From assembly GCA_032027085.1 (NCBI GenBank), contig JAVSMS010000001.1, positions 3,821,730 to 3,885,729 on the forward strand: DNA of 64,000 bases, given 5' to 3'. Shown here one piece after another: positions 1-13,583 of the stretch. The notes under the pieces were generated by a model. That model was not told the DNA's origin. It did no database searches and saw only the letters and a program-made list of their open reading frames with translations. The stretch comes from Pseudorhodoplanes sp. (GTDB lineage Bacteria; Pseudomonadota; Alphaproteobacteria; Rhizobiales; Xanthobacteraceae). Positions within the stretch are counted from its first letter, which is position 1. Each line of letters opens with the position of its first letter. A program made the translations under genes and the position numbers.

Positions 1-5073
<5,073 letters not shown>

Positions 5074-5240
5074 CGTGTCCTTCTCTCGCCTGCCTGTTGC
5101 GACAGCCGGGACGACTCTCCGAAAGGCCGCCATCATCGCGACCATCAGGACAGGCGTCGGGGATGCCTGCTTCTAGATGATTCGGGTCAGCCCGAACCGC
5201 AGCCTCAGTCTTTCAACTCGTCATGGTCGGCCTTGTATCA

Positions 5241-5385
5241 AAAGTCGGGTTTACCCGACTTTTGCACTTGGCCTTGACCAATTCAGGCAAGCCTGAATTG
5301 GTTGCCATCCACGTCTTGATAGCGATCCCCGGGTCGCGCAAAGCGCGCCCGGGGATTTCGCTTAAGTAACCTTCGGTTACTTAAG
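5241..5385 (-). promoter_or_regulatory. Array of four hairpins between rplL and rpoB
   Basis: Four consecutive inverted repeats fill the rplL-rpoB gap: AAAGTCGGGT/ACCCGACTTT (5241-5262), ACCAATTCAGGC/GCCTGAATTGGT (5277-5302, 12-bp perfect stem), a GC-rich ATCCCCGGG.../...CCCGGGGAT stem (about 5325-5356) and CTTAAGTAACC/GGTTACTTAAG (5361-5385). The last stem contains the rplL stop codon (TAA at 5377-5379). In other bacteria this gap holds an attenuator and an RNase III site that set the ratio of L7/L12 to RNA polymerase. The structures are seen directly; the attenuator or processing role is inferred. The remaining bases up to the rpoB start (5074-5240) show no gene. Confidence 0.6.
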
Positions 5386-5757
5386 CTCAACCTTTGCTCC
5401 GACCTTCTCGAGCGTGGCCTTGATCTTCTCGGCCTCGTCCTTCGGAGCGCCTTCCTTGAGGGTCTTCGGCGCACCCTCGACCAAGTCCTTGGCTTCCTTC
5501 AGGCCAAGACCGGTGAGCGCACGCACTTCCTTGATCACCTCGATCTTCTTGTCGCCGGCAGCGGCCAGAACGACGGTGAATTCGGTCTTCTCTTCCGCAG
5601 CGGCGGCGGCGCCACCAGCCGCACCCGGCGCCGCTGCCACAGCCACGGCAGCGGCGGCGGAGACGCCCCACTTCTCTTCCAGCATCTTGGCGAGGTCTGC
5701 CGCCTCGAGGACGGTCAGGCTCGACAGATCGTCGACGATTTTCTGCAAGTCAGCCAT
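5377..5757 (-). CDS. rplL: 50S ribosomal protein L7/L12
   Basis: This is the flexible-stalk protein of the large ribosomal subunit that recruits translation GTPases; 126 aa, normal length. The N-terminal dimerisation domain ([19 protein letters not shown]) is followed by an Ala-rich hinge at about residues 34-55 and the C-terminal factor-binding domain containing [21 protein letters not shown]. It lies 43 bp downstream of rplJ. The stop codon is buried in a hairpin stem, which may couple termination to attenuation before rpoB. Confidence 0.98.
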   Translation of the reverse strand: MADLQKIVDDLSSLTVLEAADLAKMLEEKWGVSAAAAVAVAAAPGAAGGAAAAAEEKTEFTVVLAAAGDKKIEVIKEVRALTGLGLKEAKDLVEGAPKTLKEGAPKDEAEKIKATLEKVGAKVELK

Positions 5758-5800
5758 TGTTCAGTACCCTATTGGTTCGAACCATTGAGATTGGTGTTGG

Positions 5801-6316
5801 TCACGCTGCGTTCTTGTTGGCATGAGCCTGGATGACGCGGGCTAGCTTGCCGGCCGGCGCGTTGGCGAGCTGCGCGAGCTTGGTCGCCGGGGCCTGAATA
5901 AGGCCGACGAGCTTCGCACGCAGTTCGTCCAGAGACGGCAGCGAAGCGAGCTGCTTCACGCCGTTCAGATCCAGACTGGTCTTGCCCATCGCTCCGCCGA
6001 GAATGACGAACTGCTCGTTCGCCTTGGCGAAATCGACAGCGACCTTCGGCGCCGACACCGGATCGCCCGAATAGGCGATCAGCGTCGGTCCCTTCAGGAG
6101 CGACGCAATGGTGGCAACGTCCGAGCCTTCAAGAGCGATTTTGGCGAGACGGTTCTTCGCGACCTTTACGGATGCGCCGGCCTGCCGCATCTGCCTGCGC
6201 AGAGTCTGCAGTTGGGCGACCGTGAGGCCGGAATAGTGAGCCACGACGACAACGCTGGAAGTCTGGAAGACTTCCTTGAGCGCGGCGACGGACTCCGCTT
6301 TTTCCGTTCGATTCAC
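5801..6316 (-). CDS. rplJ: 50S ribosomal protein L10
   Basis: L10 anchors the L7/L12 dimers on the ribosome; 171 aa. I start it at GTG 6314-6316 ([17 protein letters not shown]), which has a GGAGAGAG ribosome site a few bases upstream. The longer reading to 6436 adds an unconserved Thr/Ala-rich stretch and runs into the leader. The segment [20 protein letters not shown] and the C-terminal Ala-rich L7/L12-binding helix are typical. It is followed by rplL and preceded by a ~500-base untranslated leader, as expected for L10 autoregulation. Confidence 0.96.
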   Translation of the reverse strand: MNRTEKAESVAALKEVFQTSSVVVVAHYSGLTVAQLQTLRRQMRQAGASVKVAKNRLAKIALEGSDVATIASLLKGPTLIAYSGDPVSAPKVAVDFAKANEQFVILGGAMGKTSLDLNGVKQLASLPSLDELRAKLVGLIQAPATKLAQLANAPAGKLARVIQAHANKNAA

Positions 6317-6812
6317 TAGCTCTCTCCGGTTGGCGGGTGCCACAGCGGCAGTCCGCCAGGTTGCGACTGCCATCCGCCCGGACATCGTCCAGATGAGGGG
6401 CAGGATGGCGCTCTCAGATGCCTGCCCCCCGGTCACGGCGCTTTCACGCCGCCTAGGGTTCGATAGGTTCGAACCAATGGGCTCTTCGCCCGAATTCGGT
6501 TGTCACCCGTCTATGCTGGCCGCCGTAAACTCAAGTTCTTGGCGATTAAGCCGGATTGCTCCGGCACCGGCAGTCTTGGACAGGACGAAGGAGGGCCGAA
6601 AGCCCTCCTCTTTTCTCCCGGGTCCCCCCGGCAGAAACCTCAAAACTCTTTGATTTAGAAGCCTTCCTCCGGTGCTGGTCCCGGATTCATGGCGGCTATA
6701 TAGGCCCGTTTCTTGCTAGCCTCAAGTGGAGAATTTGCGGCGCACCCACAAGTCTGCGGGCCCGCAGCCTGAAAGCCGCGGACCCGGGATCAGTAGACAG
6801 ATCGGCCCCGGA
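6317..6812 (-). promoter_or_regulatory. rplJ leader region (probable L10 autoregulatory leader)
   Basis: This is an approximately 500-base gap with no convincing gene between rplA and rplJ. It contains a stable hairpin AGGAGGGC/GCCCTCCT (6589-6609), a second GC hairpin around 6434-6452 and the palindrome GGTTCGAACC (6466-6475). L10 in complex with L7/L12 is known to bind an mRNA leader upstream of rplJ and repress translation in many bacteria. Location and structure fit, but I cannot match the leader consensus base by base. A promoter for rplJL-rpoBC is also likely here. Confidence 0.5.
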
Positions 6813-7517
6813 TCAGGCCCCGCCGCCGAAGACCGTCGACGGCTCGACCTTGACGCCCGGGCCCATGGTGGAGGAGACCGAAATCTTCTCCACGAACTGA
6901 CCCTTGGCGCCGGAAGGCTTCGCCTTGGCAACGGCATCCGCGAAAGCCTTGATGTTCTGCACGAGCTGCTGTTCGGTGAACGAGGCCTTGCCGACACCGG
7001 CCTGAACGATGCCGGCCTTCTCGACCCGGAACTCGACCGAGCCGCCCTTGGCGCCCTTCACCGCATTGGTGATGTCCATGGTCACGGTGCCGACCTTGGG
7101 GTTCGGCATCATGCCGCGCGGGCCAAGCACCTTACCGAGGCGGCCGACCAGCGGCATCATGTCGGGGGTGGCGATGCAGCGGTCGAAATCGATCTGGCCG
7201 TTGGTGACCCTTTCGACGAGATCCTCCGCGCCGACGACATCGGCGCCGGCCGCCTTGGCCTCGTCCGCCTTGGCGCCGCGGGCGAATACGCCGACGCGCA
7301 CCGTGCGGCCCGAGCCGTTCGGCAGCGTAACCACGCCACGCACCATCTGGTCGGCGTGGCGAGGATCGACGCCGAGATTCATCGCGATCTCGATGGTCTC
7401 GTCGAACTTCGACTTGGCGCGTTCCTTGATCAACTTCACCGCTTCGTCGATCGCGTAGAACTTGTCGCGATCGATGCCTTCGCGGGACTTGCGATAACGC
7501 TTTCCGTGCTGTGCCAT
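6813..7517 (-). CDS. rplA: 50S ribosomal protein L1
   Basis: L1 forms the mobile L1 stalk at the E site and is a translational repressor of its own operon. The 234-aa length is normal. Signature segments are [17 protein letters not shown] at the N-terminus, [32 protein letters not shown]-type sequence near residues 112-145, and a C-terminal [13 protein letters not shown]. The ATG (7515-7517) lies only two bases after the rplK stop, so translation of the pair is probably coupled. Confidence 0.98.
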   Translation of the reverse strand: MAQHGKRYRKSREGIDRDKFYAIDEAVKLIKERAKSKFDETIEIAMNLGVDPRHADQMVRGVVTLPNGSGRTVRVGVFARGAKADEAKAAGADVVGAEDLVERVTNGQIDFDRCIATPDMMPLVGRLGKVLGPRGMMPNPKVGTVTMDITNAVKGAKGGSVEFRVEKAGIVQAGVGKASFTEQQLVQNIKAFADAVAKAKPSGAKGQFVEKISVSSTMGPGVKVEPSTVFGGGA

Positions 7518-7519
7518 GA

Positions 7520-7951
7520 TCAGCCTCCCACCACGTCGATGCCCATCGAGCGGGCGGAGCCTTCAATCATCTTCATGGCCGCTTCGATCGTGTCGCAGTT
7601 GAGATCCTTCATCTTCTGCTCGGCGATCTCCTTGACCTGCGCCTTGGTGATCTTGCCGGCCTTGTCGCGGCCGGGGAATTTCGAGGCGCTTTCGATCTTG
7701 GCCGCCTTCTTGATGAAATAGGACACGGGCGCCTGCTTCATCTCGAAGGTGAACGAGCGGTCCTGGTACACCGTGATGGTGACCGGGATCGGCATGTTCT
7801 TTTCGAGCTTGGCGGTCTGTGCGTTGAACGCCTTGCAGAATTCCATGATGTTCAGACCGCGCTGGCCAAGCGCGGGGCCGATCGGCGGCGACGGGTTGGC
7901 CGCGCCGGCCGGCACCTGCAATTTCACATAGCCGGTGATTTTCTTCGCCAT
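7520..7951 (-). CDS. rplK: 50S ribosomal protein L11
   Basis: L11 binds the GTPase-associated centre of 23S rRNA and is needed for RelA activation; 143 aa. Motifs [31 protein letters not shown] (residues 10-40) and the C-terminal rRNA-binding domain with [21 protein letters not shown] are intact. It is the first gene of the L11 unit, separated from nusG by ~196 bases that contain a palindromic repeat. Confidence 0.98.
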   Translation of the reverse strand: MAKKITGYVKLQVPAGAANPSPPIGPALGQRGLNIMEFCKAFNAQTAKLEKNMPIPVTITVYQDRSFTFEMKQAPVSYFIKKAAKIESASKFPGRDKAGKITKAQVKEIAEQKMKDLNCDTIEAAMKMIEGSARSMGIDVVGG

Positions 7952-8054
7952 ACTCTCTCTCCATCAGGAGCCGGACCATTCCGGCTCTTCCGGCGCCGTG
8001 GTGCAGATCTTGAGCGGCTGGCGACCGCCCTCACCTCCCACGGCTCTTCACCTT

Positions 8055-8147
8055 CTGTCATGCCTGCACTCGTCGCGGGCATCCCGCTTAGGTTGGCACG
8101 GCTGTGCCCATTCAATCGGGTCGCCGGGACAGTCCGGCGATGACGAA
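8055..8147. repeat. Palindromic extragenic repeat between nusG and rplK
   Basis: The segment has two hairpin-forming halves, one of the form TGTCATGCC...GCGGGCAT and one GTCGCCGGGA...TCCGGCGATGAC ending directly at the nusG stop. This architecture (outer GTCAT/ATGAC ends and inner GC palindromes) resembles extragenic palindromic elements common in Rhizobiales. It could also serve as a transcription attenuator after nusG. No copy number could be determined here. Confidence 0.45.
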
Positions 8148-8678
8148 TTAAAGCTTCTCCACCTGTCCAAACTCGAGCTCGACCGGCGTTGCGCGGCCAA
8201 AGATCGACACCGCGACCTTCACGCGCGAACGCGCATCGTCGACTTCCTCGACCACACCGTTGAACGAGGCGAACGGGCCATCGGCCACGCGCACCTGCTC
8301 GCCGATCTCGAACGACACCGACGGCTTCGGCCGCTCGATGCCTTCCTGCACCTGCTGCAGGATATGCTCTGCTTCCGAATCCCGGATCGGCATCGGCTTG
8401 TTGTCGGCGCCGAGAAAGCCCGTGACCTTCGGCGTGTTCTTGATGAGATGAAATACCTCGTCGGTCAGGTCAGTCTTCACCAGCACATAGCCGGGAAAGA
8501 ACTTGCGCTCGGCATCGACCTTGCGGCCGCGACGCACCTCGGTGACCTTTTCCTTGGGGACCAGGATTTCGTCAAACAGATGCTCGAGATGGCGCTGCTT
8601 CGCCTGTTCGCGGATCGATTCCGCGACCTTGTTCTCGAAGTTCGAATAGGCGTGAACAATGTACCAGCGCTTGGCCAT
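8148..8678 (-). CDS. nusG: Transcription termination/antitermination factor NusG
   Basis: NusG binds the RNA polymerase clamp and links it to Rho or to ribosomal protein S10. The 176-aa product has the NGN domain (KRWYIVHAYSNFENKVAE..., about residues 3-110, including PGYVLVKTDLTDEVFHLIKNTPKVTGFLG) and a C-terminal KOW domain (EIGEQVRVADGPFASFNGVVEEVD). It follows secE by 15 bases in the same direction, a nearly universal pairing. Confidence 0.98.
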   Translation of the reverse strand: MAKRWYIVHAYSNFENKVAESIREQAKQRHLEHLFDEILVPKEKVTEVRRGRKVDAERKFFPGYVLVKTDLTDEVFHLIKNTPKVTGFLGADNKPMPIRDSEAEHILQQVQEGIERPKPSVSFEIGEQVRVADGPFASFNGVVEEVDDARSRVKVAVSIFGRATPVELEFGQVEKL

Positions 8679-8693
8679 GACCCGGCTAATCCC

Positions 8694-8891
8694 TTAACGA
8701 CCAATGCCAAGAATGAATGTCACGCCGAGGCGGATGACCTGATCGGCGAGCAGAAAAAAGATCGCAGCAATGGTCACCATCACGAAAACCATCGCGGTCG
8801 TGATCATGGTCTCGCGGCGGGTCGGCCAGGTGACCTTTTCGGTCTCCGAGCGGACTTCCTGCAGGAACTTGAACGGGCTGATCTTGGCCAT
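8694..8891 (-). CDS. secE: Preprotein translocase subunit SecE
   Basis: SecE is the clamp subunit of the SecYEG channel. The 65-aa single-span form is typical of alphaproteobacteria: cytoplasmic helix SPFKFLQEVRSETEKVTWPTRRE with the conserved KVTWP, then the membrane span TMITTAMVFVMVTIAAIFF. I start at ATG 8889-8891 (MAKISPFKF), the family N-terminus; a longer in-frame start at 8948 would add 19 unconserved residues. It is followed by nusG. Confidence 0.95.
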   Translation of the reverse strand: MAKISPFKFLQEVRSETEKVTWPTRRETMITTAMVFVMVTIAAIFFLLADQVIRLGVTFILGIGR

Positions 8892-9094
8892 GAAACCGCT
8901 ACTCTGGACCGTCGATTGAATGGTTGCACATGCCCTGTCGTGGCCCAATCCTCAGGTCGAGGATGAGGCCGCCAAGCGGGCCTTTTAGGGAATAATGTCG
9001 CCGCGGATGTCCGTGAGGGCCGCTAGGCGAGGTCAGCTAAGTACTGCGGATGAAGGCAAAAATCAAGCTGGTTCAAAAACGGCGGCTGGCGGGC

Positions 9095-9171
9095 TGGCAG
9101 GAGTGGAGGGAGTCGAACCCCCAACCCCCGGTTTTGGAGACCGGTGCTCTAGCCAGTTGAGCTACACTCCT
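9095..9171 (-). tRNA. trpT: tRNA-Trp (CCA anticodon)
   Basis: A complete cloverleaf is visible: acceptor AGGAGTG pairs with CACTCCT, D-arm TAGCTCAACTGGC, anticodon loop with CCA reading UGG, T-arm GGGGGTTCGACTCCC. The 3' CCA is encoded (9095-9097). It lies upstream of secE in the same direction, as in other alphaproteobacteria. Confidence 0.97.
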
Positions 9172-9275
9172 ACAACCAGCCCCGCCAAAGCGGGAACGGC
9201 GGCCCCTGAACCCGGTCCGCCGCCGCGTGGATATGCATGATCAAGGCCCGGTCTGCAAGCCAAGTCTGGCGCTGG

Positions 9276-10145
9276 TCAGGTCTCGGCGTGCTCGCGCTCA
9301 AAGGCCCAGACGCGCTCGAAGCCCATCAGTTTGGAGAAATCGTTGAACGGATAAAGTTCGCCGCTCCAGGACTTGCTCGACCCCTTGGAGAGGATTTCCC
9401 CGTACACCGAACGCAGAGCGGCGCCCATCGCCAAGAATCCCGAGGCCGGAAAAATGGCGAGCTTGAAGCCGAGCTTTTCGAGGTCGGCGCGGTCGAGGAT
9501 CGGCGTGCGGCCGCCCTCCACCATATTCGCCACCAGCGGCACGTCGAACGTGCGGCCGATCCTTTCCATCTCCGCTTCGCTCTCCGGCGATTCAATAAAG
9601 AGGATATCGGCGCCCTCCTTTAGGAAAGCCTCGCCACGGCGCAACGCTTCGTCGAGACCAAGCGCGGTGCGCGCATCAGTGCGGGCGATGATGAGAAAAT
9701 CCTTCGATGATCGTGCTTCGGACGCCACCTTGATGCGGCGCGCGGCGTCCGCGATCGGCACCACGCGGCGGCCCGGGGTGTGTCCGCATTTCTTCGGATA
9801 TTCCTGATCCTCGATCTGGATCGCCTGCGCGCCGGCCTCTTCATAGCCGCGCACCGTGAAGTCGACATTCAGAAGCCCGCCATATCCGGTGTCGCCATCG
9901 GCGATCAGCGGCGTCGTCGTGCCCTGCGCGATCTGCCGCACGCGGCCGACCATTTCGGTGTAGCTCGCAAGTCCCGCATCCGGCAGACCGAGATGCGAAG
10001 CGACGACGCCGTAACCCGTCATATAGAGTGCGTCGAATCCCATGCCGTCGGCGATGCGCGCCGAGATCATGTCGAAGACACCGGGCGCCGAGATCAGGCC
10101 GGGCTCCTTGAAACGCGTAGACAATTTTTTCTTCGTGTTGGCCAT
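9276..10145 (-). CDS. Isocitrate lyase/PEP mutase family carboxylic acid lyase
   Basis: This 289-aa enzyme belongs to the isocitrate lyase/phosphoenolpyruvate mutase superfamily of TIM-barrel Mg-dependent enzymes. Visible signatures are SAPGVFDMISARIADGMGFDALYMTGYG, the metal-binding DGDTGYGG (about residue 84), the gate-loop motif PKKCGHTPGRR (about 117-127) and IIARTDAR. The KKCGH loop marks the lyase branch (2-methylisocitrate, dimethylmalate or oxaloacetate-type substrates) rather than PEP mutase. The exact substrate cannot be told. It lies 21 bases after the ABC permease gene in the same orientation, so it may process the compound imported by that transporter. Confidence 0.85.
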   Translation of the reverse strand: MANTKKKLSTRFKEPGLISAPGVFDMISARIADGMGFDALYMTGYGVVASHLGLPDAGLASYTEMVGRVRQIAQGTTTPLIADGDTGYGGLLNVDFTVRGYEEAGAQAIQIEDQEYPKKCGHTPGRRVVPIADAARRIKVASEARSSKDFLIIARTDARTALGLDEALRRGEAFLKEGADILFIESPESEAEMERIGRTFDVPLVANMVEGGRTPILDRADLEKLGFKLAIFPASGFLAMGAALRSVYGEILSKGSSKSWSGELYPFNDFSKLMGFERVWAFEREHAET

Positions 10146-10166
10146 GTGACTTCCAGAATGTTCGCC

Positions 10167-10901
10167 TCAGGCGGCGCGGTGATGCAGACGATGATCGAGC
10201 CAGAGCAGGACAGCGCTGGCGGAAACGGCGATGACGCCGAGCAGCAAGATGGTCGCCATGATGGTCGGCACGTCATGCAGGCCGATGGCGTTCATGATCA
10301 GAAAGCCGAGGCCGCGTTGCGAGGCGAACATCTCGCCGATGAGCACGCCGAGCAGCGTCAGCGAAAATCCGATGCGGAGGCCTGAGACAATCTCCGGCAA
10401 GGCACCGGGCATCACAACCGTAAGCAAGGTCTGGCTGCGCGACAGATGCAGCACGCGCGCTGTTTTGAGATGCACGCTGGCGAGATTGCGCACGGCGTTC
10501 ATGGCGAACATCGCGATGGGGATGATGCCGTGGATAGTGCCAAAAGCGATCTTGGCAGGCAGCCCGAGACCGAAGATCAGCAAGATGACGGGATAGAGCG
10601 TCACCTTCGGCAGACTGTAGATCGACACCAGGATGGGTTCAGCGACCTGGGCGCCGGTACGGTGGAGACCGAGCGTCAGGCCGATCACCAGTCCGCCCGC
10701 GGTCGCAAGCAAAAGCGCGAAAACGAACGCCTTGCCGGTTTCCAACGCATGCGGCCAGAACGCAGCGCTGTTGAGCATGCTCCAGGCTTTGACCGCAGTG
10801 GCGGCCGGCGAGGTCAGAGCGAACGGCGCCGCAAGATGCAGCAATTGCCAGGCGGCAATTCCGGCGAGCAGCAGCAGCGCTATGTCGAGCAGACGCCGCA
10901 T
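10167..10901 (-). CDS. ABC transporter permease (SsuC/TauC type)
   Basis: This inner-membrane permease has 244 aa with about six hydrophobic spans and the cytoplasmic EAA-type loop around ALPEIVSGLRIGFSLTLLGVLIGEM, which docks on the ATPase. Start chosen at ATG 10899-10901 (MRRLLDIALLLLAG), one base after the TGA of the preceding permease; the longer frame overlaps that gene. Together with 10903-13441 it forms an importer of the nitrate/sulfonate/taurine/pyrimidine-precursor class. The substrate is not evident. Confidence 0.88.
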   Translation of the reverse strand: MRRLLDIALLLLAGIAAWQLLHLAAPFALTSPAATAVKAWSMLNSAAFWPHALETGKAFVFALLLATAGGLVIGLTLGLHRTGAQVAEPILVSIYSLPKVTLYPVILLIFGLGLPAKIAFGTIHGIIPIAMFAMNAVRNLASVHLKTARVLHLSRSQTLLTVVMPGALPEIVSGLRIGFSLTLLGVLIGEMFASQRGLGFLIMNAIGLHDVPTIMATILLLGVIAVSASAVLLWLDHRLHHRAA

Positions 10902-10902
10902 G

Positions 10903-11652
10903 TCAGCGCCCCAATCGCCGCAACAGCCGCTGCTCATAGCCATAGAACAGCGCGTTCACGACGGTCACCAGCACGATGACGAAGAGCATCAGCGCGTACA
11001 TCGTGCGGTTGTCGAAATTGTTGAAGGCATAGGCGATGGAATAGCCGAGGCCCGACGAGGCCATGATGAATTCGGCGGCGATGACGCCGATGAAGGAATA
11101 GGCGATGGCGAGCTTGATGCCGGTGAAGAGATACGGGATCGCGCTGGGCAGCTTGATGCGCAAGGCGGCGGCGACCGGCCCCATGCCATAGACCTGCGCC
11201 GTTTTTTCCAGCACGCGCGGAATGCGGTCGAAACCGTTCAATGTGGCGATGATCATGGCGACCACGCCAAACAGGAAGCCGATCGCAACGATGGAGCCGC
11301 GGCCGAGGCCGAACAGCACGATGAACAACGGATAGAAAGCAAAGAACGGCAGCGCGTAATAGCTTGCCAGGAACGGATCGATCGCACGGCGCAGTCGCGG
11401 AAAAGCGTGGATGACGGCGCCGATGACAAAGCCGCCGATTACCGCCAGGACGAACGACAGCGCGACATTGCCGAGGGTTTCGGCGATATCGGCGTTGAAC
11501 TTGCCGGACGTCAAAAGCTGCGCAAGCCGCGAGGCCATTTCCGACGGCGCGATGAGAATGCGCGGGCTGATCACACCAAGGCGGCACAGCACTTCGAGCA
11601 CGAGCACGAAACTGCCCACCACAGCAAGGCGCAAGGCGCCAACGCGGCTCAT
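10903..11652 (-). CDS. ABC transporter permease (SsuC/TauC type)
   Basis: This is a second permease of the same importer, 249 aa from ATG 11650-11652. That ATG overlaps the TGA of the upstream ATPase gene as ATGA, a sign of translational coupling. It has six predicted spans and the loop LPSAIPYLFTGIKLAIAYSFIGVIAAEF, the EAA-type motif of BPD-transport permeases. Two different permease genes indicate a heterodimeric channel. Confidence 0.88.
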   Translation of the reverse strand: MSRVGALRLAVVGSFVLVLEVLCRLGVISPRILIAPSEMASRLAQLLTSGKFNADIAETLGNVALSFVLAVIGGFVIGAVIHAFPRLRRAIDPFLASYYALPFFAFYPLFIVLFGLGRGSIVAIGFLFGVVAMIIATLNGFDRIPRVLEKTAQVYGMGPVAAALRIKLPSAIPYLFTGIKLAIAYSFIGVIAAEFIMASSGLGYSIAYAFNNFDNRTMYALMLFVIVLVTVVNALFYGYEQRLLRRLGR

Positions 11653-12470
11653 CGCGCGCTCCCCTGCCCGATTGACTTCAGAGATTCCTCGCGCAGCACC
11701 GACCACAGCCGCGCCGTGATGTCGCCGAAGCCCGGATCGGCGGCCACGCGCGAATCCCGCTCGCGCGGCCAGCGTGTCTCGACTTCCTCGATGATGCGGC
11801 CTGGTCGCGCCGACATGATGCCGATACGGTCAGACAGCATCGCCGCTTCGTCCAGCGCATGCGTGATCAGCATCACGGTCGCGCCGGTCTCGCGCCAGAC
11901 CTTGAGCAGTTCATCGCCCATGATCAGACGCGTCTGCGCGTCGAGGGCACCGAACGGCTCATCAAGCAAAATCAGCCGCGGCTGCATCACCAGCGTGCGC
12001 GCGATGCAGACGCGCTGGCGCATGCCACCGGACAATTGTGCCGGATAGGATTTTGCAAAGTCGACAAGTCCCATCAGCCGCAACGCATGATCCAGCCGGC
12101 GCGCGATTTCAGCCGCCTCCAGGCCTGCGCGGCGCAACCCGAAGGTGATGTTGTCGGCAACATTCATCCAGGCGAATGAGGCGTCCTCCTGGAATACAAC
12201 GCCAATGCCCTGCGGCACCTGGCCGTCGACCTTGCGCCCTTCGAACGCGATCTCGCCGCTGGTCGGACGTGAGAGGCCGGCGAGCACGTCGAGCAAGGTC
12301 GACTTGCCGCACCCGGACGGACCGATCACCGAATAAAACTCACCACGCCGCAAAGTCAGGTCAGTCGGCGCCAGCGCGTGCACGCCCGCGCCGCCGCCTA
12401 CCCCCGCATAGACGCGGCTGACGCCACGCATTTGCGCGTGCACGTCAGCGGTCACGTTTTTCGAGGGCAT
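11649..12470 (-). CDS. ABC transporter ATP-binding protein (SsuB/TauB type)
   Basis: This is the ATPase of the importer, 273 aa. Walker A GPSGCGKST, Q-loop VVFQED, signature LSGGMRQRVCIARTL, Walker B LILLDEPFGALD and switch His in LITHALDEA are all present. The start is ATG 12468-12470 (MPSKNVTADVHAQMRGVSRVY); the longer open frame upstream runs through the binding-protein gene in another frame and is not real. The gene lies 26 bp after the binding protein and overlaps the permease by 4 bp. Confidence 0.92.
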   Translation of the reverse strand: MPSKNVTADVHAQMRGVSRVYAGVGGGAGVHALAPTDLTLRRGEFYSVIGPSGCGKSTLLDVLAGLSRPTSGEIAFEGRKVDGQVPQGIGVVFQEDASFAWMNVADNITFGLRRAGLEAAEIARRLDHALRLMGLVDFAKSYPAQLSGGMRQRVCIARTLVMQPRLILLDEPFGALDAQTRLIMGDELLKVWRETGATVMLITHALDEAAMLSDRIGIMSARPGRIIEEVETRWPRERDSRVAADPGFGDITARLWSVLREESLKSIGQGSAR

Positions 12471-12496
12471 TATGTTCGCCGGAGAAACTGCGAGAT

Positions 12497-13441
12497 TCAC
12501 TTCACGAAGCTCTCGTCGACCACTTTCGCCCAATCGATCTTGCCGTCGACCTCGCCGATGATCTGCAAGCCCTTCACCATGTTGTCCATGGCCGGATATT
12601 CGAACTCGCCGGAGCCCCAGTATTTCAGCGCACTGAGATTCTTTACTGCGTTGAGGATCACCTTCTCGTCGGCGTTGTAATGCTTGGCCACGATCTTCGC
12701 GGTCTCTTCCGGATTGGCGTAGACGAATTGGACCGCCTTCTTGCGCGCCTGCACGAGTTTGTGCAGCTTGTCCTTGTTGGCTTTCGCGTATTCGGTGGTC
12801 GTCACGCCGACCGTCTGCACCATCGGCGGCAACTCGTCGGCGACATGGAAGACCGGCTTGAACTTGCTCTGCATCTTCGACCAGATCGGATCCATGACCG
12901 GTGCCGCGACGACGCCTTTCTGCTGCACCATGGTGAGGCCGGATCCGATGCCGCCCGCAGCGACCGTCTCGGCTTTGATCTTGTGCTTGTCCATGACCAT
13001 GGTCAGCAGCATGTCGGTCACGGACTTGGGCGAGGTGAACGCCACTTTCTTCCCGGCAAGATCCTTCACCGAATTGATTCCGGAATCGGGCGTCGTGACC
13101 CAGAGGATTTCGCCGGCGGTGCGCACACCGGTGTGAATGATCTTGAGGTCGATCCCCTGCTTCATCGCGGCTATGACGGCAGACAGCGCGACTTCGCCGT
13201 AAGGCAGATCGGACGCCATGACGTTTCGCATGGTGGTGCCGCCGCCCTTGGAGGTCAGCACGCCGTCGATGTTGAGGCCCGCGTCCTTGTAATAGCCCTT
13301 CTCGATCGCGACCGCGTAAGGCGCGCCGTACATCAGGACGCCCCAATGGGTGACCGTGATTTGCTCGGCCACAGCCGGCCGCGGCACCGCCAGAAGCATC
13401 AGCCCGAACGCAAAAGTTACGATCCTGTACACAATGGACAT
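12497..13441 (-). CDS. ABC transporter substrate-binding protein (NMT1/SsuA-like)
   Basis: This is a periplasmic binding protein of the SsuA/THI5-like fold, 314 aa, first gene of the transporter operon. A Sec signal peptide is clear (MSIVYRIVTFAFGLMLLAVPRPAVAEQ). The mature part carries the family pattern VTHWGVLMYGAPYAVAIEKGYYKDAGL and KKVAFTSPKSVTDMLLTMVMDKHKI. Start ATG 13439-13441 has a GGAGG ribosome site. It lies divergent to a GntR regulator. The ligand cannot be told; aliphatic sulfonates, taurine or pyrimidine-like compounds are class precedents. Confidence 0.87.
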   Translation of the reverse strand: MSIVYRIVTFAFGLMLLAVPRPAVAEQITVTHWGVLMYGAPYAVAIEKGYYKDAGLNIDGVLTSKGGGTTMRNVMASDLPYGEVALSAVIAAMKQGIDLKIIHTGVRTAGEILWVTTPDSGINSVKDLAGKKVAFTSPKSVTDMLLTMVMDKHKIKAETVAAGGIGSGLTMVQQKGVVAAPVMDPIWSKMQSKFKPVFHVADELPPMVQTVGVTTTEYAKANKDKLHKLVQARKKAVQFVYANPEETAKIVAKHYNADEKVILNAVKNLSALKYWGSGEFEYPAMDNMVKGLQIIGEVDGKIDWAKVVDESFVK

Positions 13442-13524
13442 GTCATTCCTCCCGTAAAGCAACGCGCGCTTATGTTTATCTCTAATATGCCGGGCCTTAC
13501 AGGGCCGCGGCACTTGTCCCGATA

Positions 13525-13545
13525 GCTATCGTGTATACAATGGCG
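13525..13545. promoter_or_regulatory. Candidate GntR/FadR-family operator
   Basis: The sequence ATCGTGTATACAATGG around 13528-13543 has a near-palindromic centre (TTGTATACACGA on the other strand) of the type bound by FCD-class GntR regulators (TNGTNNNACNA). It lies in the divergent gap between the transporter operon and the regulator. A weaker similar site, CTGTACACAATGG, is at 13425-13437 at the binding-protein start. Binding is inferred. Confidence 0.45.
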
Positions 13546-13583
13546 ACCCGTGTCTACTGAAATTTGGTCCCTGGGCATGGCCG

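Noticed and set aside
12471-13346. N-terminal extension of the ABC ATPase frame
   Set aside because: It runs out of frame through the binding-protein gene and is Arg-rich without family match; the ATPase starts at 12470.
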